Origin: Bacteroidales bacterium
GTDB lineage: Bacteria > Bacteroidota > Bacteroidia > Bacteroidales > FEN-979
Direction of reading: 5' to 3'
Assembly: GCA_017882335.1 (NCBI GenBank)
Contig: JADGPR010000019.1
Span: forward strand, 1 to 45,151
DNA: 45,151 nucleotides
Below the pieces are notes generated by a model. That model was not told where the DNA came from. It was given only the letters and a program-made list of their open reading frames with translations, and ran no database searches. Within the stretch, counting starts at the first letter, position 1. Each line of letters opens with the position of its first letter. A program made the translations under genes and the position numbers. Positions 16,576 through 24,811 of the stretch are shown here, one piece after another.

Positions 16576-18885
16576 ATGAACGAAGCCGAAACCCGTGCAG
16601 AACTTATCGATCCGCAATTAAAACAAAGCGGTTGGGGTGTGGTAGAAGGATCACGAATCCTTCGGGAGTACCGCATCACCATCGGGAAGATTCAGACCGG
16701 AGGTGGCCGGGCAAAGCCGTTGATCGCTGATTATATTTTGGTTTACAAGGGTCGGAAACTTGCCGCTATCGAAGCCAAGAGTGATGAAGTCGGATTAGGT
16801 GAAGGAGTGGCTCAAGCAAAGAACTATGCTGAAAAATTGAAACTTGAGACAACCTTCGCCTGCAATGGCAGACAGATTTACCAAATCAGTATGACCACAG
16901 GGAAGGAAGGATTAATAACCACCTTCCCAACCCCCGATGAACTTTGGAACAAGACCTTTGAAACACAAAACCTGTGGCGCGATAAATTCAGCCAGGTCCC
17001 GTTTGAAGATGTAGGTGGCACAAAGGATGTAAGGTTTTACCAGGAAATCGCAGTAAATAATGTGATGGCTGCCATAGCCGAAGAGAAGCCTCGTATTCTC
17101 CTAACTCTCGCCACAGGAACCGGGAAAACATTTATCGCCTTTCAGATTGCATGGAAACTGTTTCAAACCCGTTGGAACCTGAAGCGTGATGGATCACGAC
17201 GGCCAAATATTCTGTTCCTTGCAGATCGAAACATTCTTGCCGATCAGGCTTATAATGCATTCTCCGCATTCCCTGAAGATGAACTTGTACGGATCAGTCC
17301 GAAGGAGATCAGCAGAAAGGGTGGGGTTCCGACAAGCGGCAGCATCTTCTTTACCATCTTCCAAACGTTTATGTGTGGTCCGGAGAACACTCCCTATTTT
17401 GGCGAGTATCCGCCTGACTTTTTTGATTTCATCGTCATTGATGAATGCCACCGTGGAGGAGCAAACGATGAAAGCAATTGGAGGGAGATTATGGAATACT
17501 TTTCTCCCGCTGTTCAACTTGGATTAACCGCCACACCCAAACGCAAGGACAATGTTGACACGTACCGTTACTTTGGTGAGCCTGTATACATCTATTCCCT
17601 GAAGGAAGGGATCAACGACGGATACCTCACCCCCTTCAAGGTAAAAAGGATTAAAACCACCATCGATGATTACATCTACACTTCCGATGATGATGTGATC
17701 GAAGGAATGGTGGAAGAAGGCAAACTCTATATAGAATCCGACTTCAACAGGATCATAGAGATCAGGGCAAGGGAAGCCAAGCGGGTCAATGTATTTATGA
17801 ATGAGATCAATCAGAATGAAAAAGCCATTGTGTTCTGTGCCTCCCAGGATCATGCTGCAGCGGTAAGAGATTTAGTCAATCAGATCAAGAAAAGCAAAGA
17901 ACCGAACTATTGTGTCCGGGTAACTGCCAATGAAGGAGCCTTGGGTGAGCAGTACCTGCGTGAGTTTCAGGATAACGAGAAATCAATTCCTACTATCCTT
18001 ACAACGTCGCAAAAACTTTCAACAGGCGTAGATGCCAGGAATATCCGGAACATCATACTGATGCGGCCCATTAACTCAATGATTGAATTTAAACAGATCA
18101 TTGGTCGGGGAACAAGACTATTTGATGGTAAGGAATACTTCACCATCTATGATTTTGTTGATGCCTATCATCACTTCGCCGATTCTGAATGGGATGGTGA
18201 GCCTATCGCACCTGAACCTTACAGTGAAGGACCGGCTTCGGATTTGCATGACGTAAATGAAACCCCATTACCGGAAACGGACGATCAACCCGAAAAAAGG
18301 CAGAAGATCAAGATTAAGTTGCGTGACGGTAAAGAACGGGAGATTCAACATATGATCTCTACTTCTTATTGGAGCGCTGACGGCAAACCTATTTCAGCGG
18401 AAGAATTCTTGCAAAACTTATATGGTGTGTTACCTGATTTCTTCAAGAACGAGGAGGAGTTGCGGGCGATTTGGTCAGATCCTATTACCCGTAAGGCATT
18501 TCTTGATAAGATTGCGGCTGTGGGATTTGGTAAGGAAGAGTTATCAGCCATGCAGAAGATGATCGAAGCGGAGGACTGTGATCTCTTCGATGTTTTGGAA
18601 TACATTTCCTTTGCCAAGCCGAAGATCACAAGGGTCAACAGAGTAATCAGGGCGAAGGATCATATCTTCGCAGGATTAGATGACAAGCATAAGGATTTCC
18701 TCGATTTTGTATTATCCAAGTACATTGAATCAGGTGTTGACCAACTTGATCAGGAAAAACTCCCGAGTCTTCTCATGTTAAAGTATAATGCTATCACAGA
18801 TGCCACAGAGATGCTTGGAGGTGTGGATAATATCAGGACAACCTTCTTCTCGTTTCAGAAATACCTGTATGCTGAGGTGGCGTGA
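16576..18885 (+). CDS. hsdR: Type I restriction-modification system, restriction (motor/nuclease) subunit
   Basis: The 769-residue HsdR contains an N-terminal nuclease of the PD-(D/E)xK type (LIADYILVYKGRKLAAIEAK near 48-67), the helicase Walker A ATGTGKT near 179, the Walker B box DECH near 288 (VIDECHRGG), SAT-like LTATPKR near 316, and helicase motifs V-VI with TGVD and IIGRGTR. The C-terminal 170 residues match the assembly domain of EcoEI-type subunits. It begins two bases after hsdS, completing an M-S-R operon. It translocates DNA with ATP and cleaves when two complexes collide. At 769 residues it is of the shorter EcoEI-like class. Confidence 0.95.
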   Translation: MNEAETRAELIDPQLKQSGWGVVEGSRILREYRITIGKIQTGGGRAKPLIADYILVYKGRKLAAIEAKSDEVGLGEGVAQAKNYAEKLKLETTFACNGRQIYQISMTTGKEGLITTFPTPDELWNKTFETQNLWRDKFSQVPFEDVGGTKDVRFYQEIAVNNVMAAIAEEKPRILLTLATGTGKTFIAFQIAWKLFQTRWNLKRDGSRRPNILFLADRNILADQAYNAFSAFPEDELVRISPKEISRKGGVPTSGSIFFTIFQTFMCGPENTPYFGEYPPDFFDFIVIDECHRGGANDESNWREIMEYFSPAVQLGLTATPKRKDNVDTYRYFGEPVYIYSLKEGINDGYLTPFKVKRIKTTIDDYIYTSDDDVIEGMVEEGKLYIESDFNRIIEIRAREAKRVNVFMNEINQNEKAIVFCASQDHAAAVRDLVNQIKKSKEPNYCVRVTANEGALGEQYLREFQDNEKSIPTILTTSQKLSTGVDARNIRNIILMRPINSMIEFKQIIGRGTRLFDGKEYFTIYDFVDAYHHFADSEWDGEPIAPEPYSEGPASDLHDVNETPLPETDDQPEKRQKIKIKLRDGKEREIQHMISTSYWSADGKPISAEEFLQNLYGVLPDFFKNEEELRAIWSDPITRKAFLDKIAAVGFGKEELSAMQKMIEAEDCDLFDVLEYISFAKPKITRVNRVIRAKDHIFAGLDDKHKDFLDFVLSKYIESGVDQLDQEKLPSLLMLKYNAITDATEMLGGVDNIRTTFFSFQKYLYAEVA

Positions 18886-18929
18886 TTTCTTTATGGATTA
18901 AGACCACAATGCCCATTCAATAGACAATG

Positions 18930-18951
18930 AGTTTCTTCAGATGAAGAAACT
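18930..18951. terminator. Hairpin between hsdR and the converging membrane gene
   Basis: The perfect inverted repeat AGTTTCTTC-AGAT-GAAGAAACT lies 45 bases after the hsdR stop, in the 108-base gap between two converging genes. The following T-run is poor, so termination is plausible but not certain. Confidence 0.45.
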
Positions 18952-18993
18952 TTGTACTGAAGCGTGTATCATTTGACATCTTCATTGGAGATA

Positions 18994-19560
18994 TTATTTC
19001 GTTAATATTCCAATGAGTGCTGAAAGTAACAAGGATGAAGTACTAATAAATATGAATCCCCTTCTATTTCTTTCCTCATTTGGCCATGGATCAGTTTCAG
19101 TAAAAAAATAAGTATAACTCGAAGTAGAATAAAATAGGGCAATTAAAAAAGTGTATAGGGTGATTTTCCAAACAGGTTCTTGAAGAAATATTGCCAAGGC
19201 CGGCAATACTGTGAGGGTATGAGTATATATGCTATGAAGGACCCTCCCCGTAAATTGAATTATAATTGTTAAAAAGACGATATTGGTCAAGAAGACAAGA
19301 AGTAGAGAGGTGTTTTGCGAAAATGACCAACCAATTGAAATTAATGGTTTAGTTAAAAGTAAAAAAGGATTTGACAACAATAATAATAAAGTACTTACGA
19401 CAGAATACCAAAGAAGAATCTGCGAAATCCTTGACCTATTATAAATGAACCTTAAGCCAATTACAGAAATTATCACATAGCAAACTTGAATTAAAATTGC
19501 AGATGCAATGATAGTTTGCGGAGAAATTGCCGTGTTTAGAAGAATTATGTTTAATTTCAT
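18994..19560 (-). CDS. Multi-span membrane protein of unknown function
   Basis: The 188-residue product is almost entirely hydrophobic, with about five to six spans: near 17-37, 45-68, 80-103, 112-126, 130-150 and 170-187. A polar loop FFTETDPWPNEERNRRG precedes the last span. No family is recognised. The gene is A/T-rich like the other orphan membrane genes of the island and converges on hsdR. The sequence gives no catalytic motif. Confidence 0.6.
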   Translation of the reverse strand: MKLNIILLNTAISPQTIIASAILIQVCYVIISVIGLRFIYNRSRISQILLWYSVVSTLLLLLSNPFLLLTKPLISIGWSFSQNTSLLLVFLTNIVFLTIIIQFTGRVLHSIYTHTLTVLPALAIFLQEPVWKITLYTFLIALFYSTSSYTYFFTETDPWPNEERNRRGFIFISTSSLLLSALIGILTK

Positions 19561-19870
19561 TTTGGTATGGATAAAATTAAAATCTCAATTTGACATTTTT
19601 TCAATATCCTTGAAACGAATATAATTTTCAAATTATGCTTAATAAATGTTATGCGAATATCTGAATAATAATGAAAGTGGCAACTTTTTTTGAATTTTTT
19701 TTTTGCAAGGTTCCAAAGTCAATTAATCGTACCGATCATCAACCAAAGATCTATCCGAAGGAGTTTTTTGCGGACCCACGGGTTGCCTTGTTCTGAATTT
19801 TCAAAGGGAAGGAATATTACTTTTCAGATGGGATTAGGGTGTCCGTGTAGGTATAAAAGTATTCAACCCA

Positions 19871-19906
19871 ACAAAAAACCACTTACGATTTTCAAAGTAA
19901 GTGGTT
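19871..19906 (-). terminator. Minus-strand terminator hairpin (distal)
   Basis: AACCACTTAC (19877-19886) pairs perfectly with GTAAGTGGTT (19897-19906). On the minus strand the stem is followed by TTTTTT. It stands after the decayed tRNA-end copy just as the proximal hairpin stands after the intact tRNA-Pro, suggesting duplication of the tRNA-terminator unit. Confidence 0.7.
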
Positions 19907-19915
19907 GATTTTCAG

Positions 19916-19933
19916 TGTCTGGGTAGCAGGATT
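19916..19933 (-). repeat. Partial copy of the tRNA-Pro 3' end (possible attachment-site scar)
   Basis: The plus-strand sequence TGTCTGGGTAGCAGGATT here matches TGTCGGGGTAGCAGGATT at 20081-20098 at 17 of 18 positions. The latter is the acceptor/T-arm end of tRNA-Pro. Duplicated tRNA 3' ends are the usual footprints of integrase-driven insertion, and the island lies on this side of the tRNA. No integrase gene is present, and decay of a duplicated tRNA is an alternative. Confidence 0.55.
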
Positions 19934-20045
19934 ACCTTCGGTGATCACTGGAGGGGGGATTCAACTGAAAATCCCTGATTCGCTTCGCTCATCTGGTCTT
20001 TTTTATTTTCCAAAAAACTCAAGCAAGCTTGGTTTTCCGGAAAAT

Positions 20046-20075
20046 AAAAAATCCCATGCTTACGCAAGGGATTTT
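20046..20075 (-). terminator. Terminator of tRNA-Pro
   Basis: AAAATCCC (20048-20055) pairs with GGGATTTT (20068-20075); on the minus strand the stem is followed by a T-run. It lies 8 bases beyond the tRNA-Pro 3' end. Confidence 0.75.
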
Positions 20076-20082
20076 CTAGTTG

Positions 20083-20158
20083 TCGGGGTAGCAGGATTCG
20101 AACCTGCGACCTCCTGCTCCCAAAGCAGGCGCGATGAACCGGGCTACGCTATACCCCG
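20083..20158 (-). tRNA. tRNA-Pro (anticodon TGG)
   Basis: The minus strand folds into a standard 76-base cloverleaf: acceptor CGGGGTA with TACCCCG, anticodon arm CCTGC-TTTGGGA-GCAGG giving anticodon TGG, T-arm GCAGG-TTCGAAT-CCTGC, discriminator A. CCA is not encoded. Its 3' end is partly duplicated at 19916-19933. Confidence 0.96.
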
Positions 20159-20163
20159 AGGTA

Positions 20164-20181
20164 GGTGTGGGTTTGAGTGTG
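20164..20181. repeat. Left arm of an 18-bp inverted repeat around the four-helix-bundle gene
   Basis: GGTGTGGGTTTGAGTGTG here is the exact reverse complement of 20622-20639. It begins 5 bases after the tRNA-Pro gene and is followed by more GTGTGGG-type simple sequence. Confidence 0.85.
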
Positions 20182-20197
20182 AGTGTGGGTGTGGGAG

Positions 20198-20548
20198 TTA
20201 TTTCGAGTAACTTCTATACATTCCTAACAGCATTTTTGAACTCTTCTCGTATCCGTCATACAATTCTTTGAATGTAGCATCGTCAAGTACCTTCATCGAT
20301 TTCAGTAAATCCAGGATGGCGACGGATTCGTATACGCTGCTGCGGGCAATAGTGAGGTAATGCTTTTTATCCTGATCTGTCATTCTCCCCGTTCCTTCTG
20401 CGAGATTTAATAAAATACTTAAACTCGCACGCTTCCATTGTTCCATCAAATACGGATCCATCTCCTTATTTATCTTAAGTATATTAAGAACCTTCAGATT
20501 CTGATCCTTCACGACCTGGTAAACATCTAATTTTTCAAAATCGAACAT
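20198..20548 (-). CDS. Four-helix-bundle protein (23S rRNA intervening-sequence protein family)
   Basis: The 116-residue product is all-helical, with the family's landmarks: FEKLDVYQ at the start, EQWKRASLSILLNLAEGTGRMT in the second helix, HYLTIARSSVYESVAILDLL in the third, and a fourth helix to the end. Members were first found encoded in insertions within 23S rRNA genes and occur widely as stand-alone genes, often near repeats; the fold is shared with the Avd accessory protein of diversity-generating retroelements. The function is unsettled. Here it lies between two tRNA genes, and an 18-bp perfect inverted repeat brackets it, which suggests a small mobile or inserted unit. Confidence 0.88.
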   Translation of the reverse strand: MFDFEKLDVYQVVKDQNLKVLNILKINKEMDPYLMEQWKRASLSILLNLAEGTGRMTDQDKKHYLTIARSSVYESVAILDLLKSMKVLDDATFKELYDGYEKSSKMLLGMYRSYSK

Positions 20549-20621
20549 AGTATTTGTTTATCTCTTTTTTTCGTGACGCGTAACGCATGACACTCCAATT
20601 CCTACATGCTCACACTGCCTC

Positions 20622-20639
20622 CACACTCAAACCCACACC
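20622..20639. repeat. Right arm of the 18-bp inverted repeat
   Basis: CACACTCAAACCCACACC is the exact reverse complement of the left arm at 20164-20181. It ends 7 bases before the tRNA-Ser gene. Together the arms enclose 440 bases containing only the four-helix-bundle gene. Confidence 0.85.
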
Positions 20640-20646
20640 GTCTTCG

Positions 20647-20733
20647 CGGAGAAGGGGGGATTCGAACCCCCGGTACAGTTTCCCGTACGACAGTTTAGCA
20701 AACTGTTGGTTTAAGCCACTCACCCACCTCTCC
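20647..20733 (-). tRNA. tRNA-Ser (anticodon GCT)
   Basis: The minus strand gives an 87-base cloverleaf with a long variable arm, as expected for serine. Acceptor GGAGAGG pairs with CTTCTCC (one wobble), the anticodon arm ACAGT-TTGCTAA-ACTGT gives GCT, the T-arm is GGGGG-TTCGAAT-CCCCC, and the discriminator is G, the serine identity base. CCA is not encoded. Confidence 0.95.
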
Positions 20734-21413
20734 AATCCAGCTAACAGATAACAGTTAACAGATAATAGTTTTATTACTGTTAGTTGTTAGTTGTTCATTT
20801 TTCACTGAATAATTTTTCACTGTTAACTCATTTCCAGTGAACAGTAATTATCAATATCACTGAATGATTGCCTTTTATGAAAAGGCTTGCAAAAGTATAC
20901 ATTTCATTTTACTTTCCCAAAAATAATATCCTACAGATGATTGAGCATTGCTGACCGGGAATTTCATAATTTTGTAAAATATAGAAATGCAAAATTCAGA
21001 ATTAATAATTGAATATAAGGGCCACTCAGGAAAAACTCTTTCACCGCTAAGTCGCGAAGACGCTAAGGACGCAAAAAAATAATTAGACTTGGGGATAGGA
21101 GAAATAACAAGGTCTATAAGACAAAAAAACCGCCTCATGAAATTTTAGTTAAGAAAATCGAGGAATGAACGTAAAAAACTGCGGAGTATTTGAGGATCGA
21201 AGCGAACTTCCGGTGGTTTCGACAAGCTCAACCACCGAACCGCTCCCTGAGCTTGTCGAAGGGAGCAGCGGTGACTTTTCTTTGTTACTTTCTTTTGGTG
21301 GAAGCAAAAGAAAGTAAATTAAGGCCACCAAGCCTGAGGGCAAAAAGATTACTGAATGATGAATAGTGAGGTGTGAGGAGTAAGAAAAGAAAAAAAATAA
21401 ACCATAAATATCA
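20734..21413. repeat. Repeat-rich intergenic region
   Basis: No gene is seen in 680 bases. The left part has imperfect direct copies of AACAGATAACAGTTAACAG-type sequence and TTTTTCACTG. At 21050-21074 is the phrase CACCGCTAAGTCGCGAAGAC, also found in varied form at 24707-24730. Bases 21211-21237 form the hairpin CGGTGGTT...AACCACCG with TTCGACAAGCTC in the loop; 21242-21266 form GCTCCCT...AGGGAGC; 21285-21317 form a perfect 13-bp stem TTACTTTCTTTTG...CAAAAGAAAGTAA with a 7-base loop. The drawable minus-strand ORFs here only translate the repeats. Confidence 0.7.
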
Positions 21414-23186
21414 ATGAAACGAACATTTGCTGAAAAAATCTTAGGAGCTCCCTCCGGAACTATAGTCTTTGCGAGGCCAGACATCATCCTGTCGCACGAC
21501 AACACCTCCTCTATTTATAGCACTTTCAGGAAAATGGGCGGAGAAAAGCTGGCAAATCCCGACACCCTGCTTATCACCCTCGATCACAATGCCCCTCCTA
21601 CCAATGCCAAGCTGGCAAATGATTACCAGGTGATCAGGAACATGGTTGAACAGTTCGGTATTAAAAAATTCCACGACGTGGGTGACGGCATCTGCCACCA
21701 GATCATGTCAAACTATGCCAAACCCAAAATGATCATCGTAGGCAGCGACAGCCACACCAGCACAGCCGGGGCGTTCAACGCACTGGCAGCAGGGATCGAC
21801 CGTACCGAGACCGCAGGGTTGTGGAAACAGGGAGAGACCTGGTTCAGGGTTCCGGAGACGATCAAAATTACCCTGAACGGGAAACTACAATCGAACGTTT
21901 TTGCAAAAGACCTGGCCCTCTGGATCATCGGGATGATTGGCAGCAGCGGAGCCGATTATATGTCTATCGAATACCACGGGGAAGGGGTTAAAACCCTTTC
22001 CATCGCCGACCGGATGGTACTCTGCAACCTGGCATCGGAAATGGGCGCCAAGAATGCCGTGTTCCCCGCCGATGAAGTGCTGGAAGCATGGTTCGGAAAG
22101 AAAATGGAAGGTTGCTGGGCCGACGAAGGTGCATCCTACTTTAAAGAAATTGTCATCAACCTCAACGAAATATTCCCGGTGGTTTCTGCACCGCATAATG
22201 TCGACAATGTCAAAGCGGTTTCCGAAGTGCAGGGAACAAAAATCAAGCAGGCGCTGATAGGCACCTGCACCAATGGACGCATTGAAGACCTCCGCGAAGC
22301 TGCTGCTGTCCTGAAAGGGAAGAAACTGCCGAAGTATATGCAGATGCAAATCATCCCGGCATCCAAAGAAATTTACATGCAGGCCATCAAAGAGGGACTG
22401 ATCGAAATCTTCTTCGAAGCCGGGGCTAACGTTCTCTCTTCATCCTGCGGCCCTTGCCTCGGCACCGGACAGGGCATTCCGGCCGACGGGATCAATGTCA
22501 TCTCCACAGCCAACCGTAACTTCAAAGGAAGGATGGGAAATAACCTGGCCAGCATCTACCTTGCTTCACCCGCCACCATTGCCTGGTCGGCGCTGAAAGG
22601 CGAGATCACCGACCCACGCGGGAAACAAGCCAGCGATAAATTTCCCTTCCATGCTCCTCAAAGCAGCACCGTCGACATTAAGGAAGGGGAAGACCGTTAC
22701 GACAACAGCACCTGGAATTATGCGGATGTGGATAACCTCAACACCGACCAGATGTTTGCCGGCAACCTCACCTATAATGTCCAGAGCTCTGACCCGGAGA
22801 AGATCATGCCTTATCTTTTCAAGGGATTCGATAACAGCTTTGCCGAGAGAGTGAAGGCGGGCGATATCATCTTGGCCGGCGCGAATTTCGGTTGCGGCAG
22901 CTCCCGTGAACATCCCGCTGTCGGACTTGCTTTTGCAGGGATCAAAGCCGTTATCTGCAAATCAATCAACCGCATCTTCTATCGTTCATCGGTCAACCAG
23001 GGACTGCCCATCATCCTGGTCCCGGAAGCGGTGGATGGTTATAAACAAGGCGACACCGTGGATATCGACTTTGAAAAAGGTTTTGTTATCGTCGGGGGAA
23101 AAGAATTTTTATTTTCACCATTACCTGCAAAACTCATGGAGATCTTTAAAGCAAAAGGATTAGTGAATTACGTTAAAAATAAATAA
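21414..23186 (+). CDS. Aconitase-superfamily hydratase with fused swivel domain
   Basis: The 590-residue protein combines a large 4Fe-4S domain with a C-terminal swivel domain. Iron-sulfur ligands appear in GTCTNGR (near 283) and SSCGPC (near 344 and 347); GSDSHTSTAGA (near 104) and ANRNFKGRMGN (near 366) are active-site signatures. The swivel begins near 465 and contains GANFGCGSSREHP, the substrate-contact loop, and resembles LeuD. Mitochondrial-type aconitases are longer (about 750-900) and isopropylmalate dehydratases are split into two genes, so this compact fused form best fits the short aconitase/homoaconitase-like group. Citrate-isocitrate interconversion is likely but isopropylmalate or another 2-hydroxyacid cannot be excluded. 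No leucine genes are nearby. Confidence 0.88.
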   Translation: MKRTFAEKILGAPSGTIVFARPDIILSHDNTSSIYSTFRKMGGEKLANPDTLLITLDHNAPPTNAKLANDYQVIRNMVEQFGIKKFHDVGDGICHQIMSNYAKPKMIIVGSDSHTSTAGAFNALAAGIDRTETAGLWKQGETWFRVPETIKITLNGKLQSNVFAKDLALWIIGMIGSSGADYMSIEYHGEGVKTLSIADRMVLCNLASEMGAKNAVFPADEVLEAWFGKKMEGCWADEGASYFKEIVINLNEIFPVVSAPHNVDNVKAVSEVQGTKIKQALIGTCTNGRIEDLREAAAVLKGKKLPKYMQMQIIPASKEIYMQAIKEGLIEIFFEAGANVLSSSCGPCLGTGQGIPADGINVISTANRNFKGRMGNNLASIYLASPATIAWSALKGEITDPRGKQASDKFPFHAPQSSTVDIKEGEDRYDNSTWNYADVDNLNTDQMFAGNLTYNVQSSDPEKIMPYLFKGFDNSFAERVKAGDIILAGANFGCGSSREHPAVGLAFAGIKAVICKSINRIFYRSSVNQGLPIILVPEAVDGYKQGDTVDIDFEKGFVIVGGKEFLFSPLPAKLMEIFKAKGLVNYVKNK

Positions 23187-23202
23187 TACAACAATAAAAT
23201 TG

Positions 23203-23338
23203 TTCTCGCAGATTTACGCAGATTTCTCGCAAATTTTCGCAGATTAGATTAGTTTTTTAATACTAAACACTATCTAAAATGAACAGTCATACAGTGGTCT
23301 GCGTGAATCAGCGTTTAATCTGCGTAAATCAGCGAGAA
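23203..23338. repeat. Inverted repeat of the CGCAGATTTACGCAGATT type
   Basis: The 22 bases at 23203-23224 are complementary to 23317-23338 with one mismatch; both contain GATTTACGCAGATT or its complement. Extra partial copies lie at 23224-23246 and 23298-23312. Such phrases recur in Bacteroidota intergenic regions. A long hairpin in RNA between the hydratase and the phosphoesterase is possible. Confidence 0.7.
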
Positions 23339-23368
23339 ATATTTGGTGCCTAAATCTGCAAGAAATAT

Positions 23369-24697
23369 ATGAAAAAAATACTATTAACCGGCCTGGTTGT
23401 CCTTACTATCGGATGCATTTTCCTGGCATTGGGCATAGCTTTCCCGATCTATGCCCGCATGCTGCCGCTATTATTCATCCTGTTTGTCATAGATGGATAC
23501 CTTTGGTTTTCGATACAAAAATGGGTTCTTGGATTAAAACCCTTTTGGAAGTATTTAGCGGTGATCATCTATTGGCTGTCGGAGATCCTTCTTCTCAGTT
23601 GCATAATTGCCGGGATATTCGTTTCCTTCGTTGAATGGAACATCGCCTTGCGCACACTGATACCCGGCGTCATTTTTATCCTCTTCGTATTTAAGATCCT
23701 GCCTTTTATCTTCCTGCTGCTTGCAGATATCCTGCGTTTATTCAGTTTTGGGATCCAATCCTTTATCCATAGCGGGACGCGGTGGCAGGATGTGGTGAGA
23801 ATGCGATGGCTTCAGCTGACAGGCTGGGTTGCCGGAACTCTTTTCCTCATCCTCATGATCCTCGGAATGGCTTGGTGGAACTATGATTTCAGGGTAAATA
23901 AACAGGAAATTATACTCCCGGAATTGCCAACATCATTCGAAGGATTAAAAATCGTACAGATCTCCGACATTCACTTAGGAAGCTGGGCTTGCAAACAGGA
24001 ACTCCGCAGAGCCGTTGAAATTGTGAACTCCCAGCATCCGGATATCATTTTCTTTACCGGCGACATGGCCAACTATACCACGCTGGATGTCCTTCCCTTT
24101 GAGGAGATCCTCACTCACCTGAAAGCGCCCTACGGAATTTTTGCCATCCTGGGCAACCACGATTATGGTGCTTATGTGAAATGGCCATCCGAAGTGGCTA
24201 AAGAACAAGACATGAAGGACCTCATCAGTTTTTATCACCGGCTGGGATGGAAACTTCTCCTGAATGAACATTCTATTATCAGGAAAGGTGACGATTCTAT
24301 CGCCATTCTGGGGGTCCAGAATTGGGGAAAATCCCACCGCTTCCAGAAACTTGGCGATATTCCTGCTGCCCGGAAAGGGGTGGAAAATATGAAAGTACAA
24401 TTGTTATTATCGCATGATCCGAGTTTTTGGGACAGCGTCATCTGCCATCAGTTCCGGAACATCGATATCACCTTTTCAGGGCATACCCATGGCTTCCAGT
24501 TTGGGATTGAGTGCTGCGGCATCCGCTGGAGCCCGGCACAATATCTCTACAAACAATGGGCTGGCTTGTATGAGAAACCGGTTCCTGGTTCACATCCGCA
24601 ATATATCTATGTCAACCGGGGATTGGGTTCGCTCGGATACCCGGGAAGAATCGGGATACTGCCGGAGATAACCGTTTTTACTTTGAAAAGAAATTAA
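23369..24697 (+). CDS. Membrane-anchored calcineurin-like metallophosphoesterase
   Basis: The 442-residue protein starts with several hydrophobic segments (about 5-28, 31-50, 64-92, 100-125 and 150-172), then a soluble catalytic domain. The metal-binding motifs of the family are all present in order: QISDIHLG (near 197), TGDMANY (near 230), GNHDYG (near 261), LLSHDPSFW (near 347) and FSGHTHGFQFG (near 369). The layout matches the YkuE/YaeI-like group of integral-membrane phosphoesterases, some of which act on lipid-linked phosphates in envelope synthesis; the substrate here is unknown. It is probably a single-gene unit, since the next gene converges. Confidence 0.9.
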   Translation: MKKILLTGLVVLTIGCIFLALGIAFPIYARMLPLLFILFVIDGYLWFSIQKWVLGLKPFWKYLAVIIYWLSEILLLSCIIAGIFVSFVEWNIALRTLIPGVIFILFVFKILPFIFLLLADILRLFSFGIQSFIHSGTRWQDVVRMRWLQLTGWVAGTLFLILMILGMAWWNYDFRVNKQEIILPELPTSFEGLKIVQISDIHLGSWACKQELRRAVEIVNSQHPDIIFFTGDMANYTTLDVLPFEEILTHLKAPYGIFAILGNHDYGAYVKWPSEVAKEQDMKDLISFYHRLGWKLLLNEHSIIRKGDDSIAILGVQNWGKSHRFQKLGDIPAARKGVENMKVQLLLSHDPSFWDSVICHQFRNIDITFSGHTHGFQFGIECCGIRWSPAQYLYKQWAGLYEKPVPGSHPQYIYVNRGLGSLGYPGRIGILPEITVFTLKRN

Positions 24698-24811
24698 AAA
24701 AATCACCGCTAAGACGCTAAGGCGCTAAGATTCGGGAAAAAACTCACCAAATCATCAGTTCACAAATTCACCATTTTTTTTAACTCGCCAGCTCACCAGC
24801 TCGCCAACTCG
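24698..24811. repeat. Short-repeat filler between converging genes
   Basis: The gap contains a CACCGCTAAGACGCTAAGGCGCTAAG phrase, split here by name only (24707-24731), and a block of near-tandem CTCGCCAGCTCACCAG units (24784-24812). No terminator-like hairpin stands out. Confidence 0.6.

Larger units (their letters stand above)
19561..20082. other. Junction region between the island and tRNA-Pro, with a decayed tRNA-end copy
   Basis: No gene is seen; the drawable ORFs at 19690-19908 and 19905-20210 run into the tRNA and are spurious. The stretch holds two minus-strand terminator hairpins (19877-19906 and 20048-20075), a long A/T hairpin (20000-20011 with 20039-20050), and at 19916-19933 an 18-base segment that matches the 3' end of tRNA-Pro at 17 positions. 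Confidence 0.65.

Noticed and set aside
19690-20210. Two plus-strand ORFs of 72 and 101 codons
   Set aside because: The second runs antisense through tRNA-Pro, and both read hairpins and repeat sequence.
21149-21505. 118-aa minus-strand ORF
   Set aside because: It is a translation of the three-hairpin repeat and of the antisense of the hydratase start.
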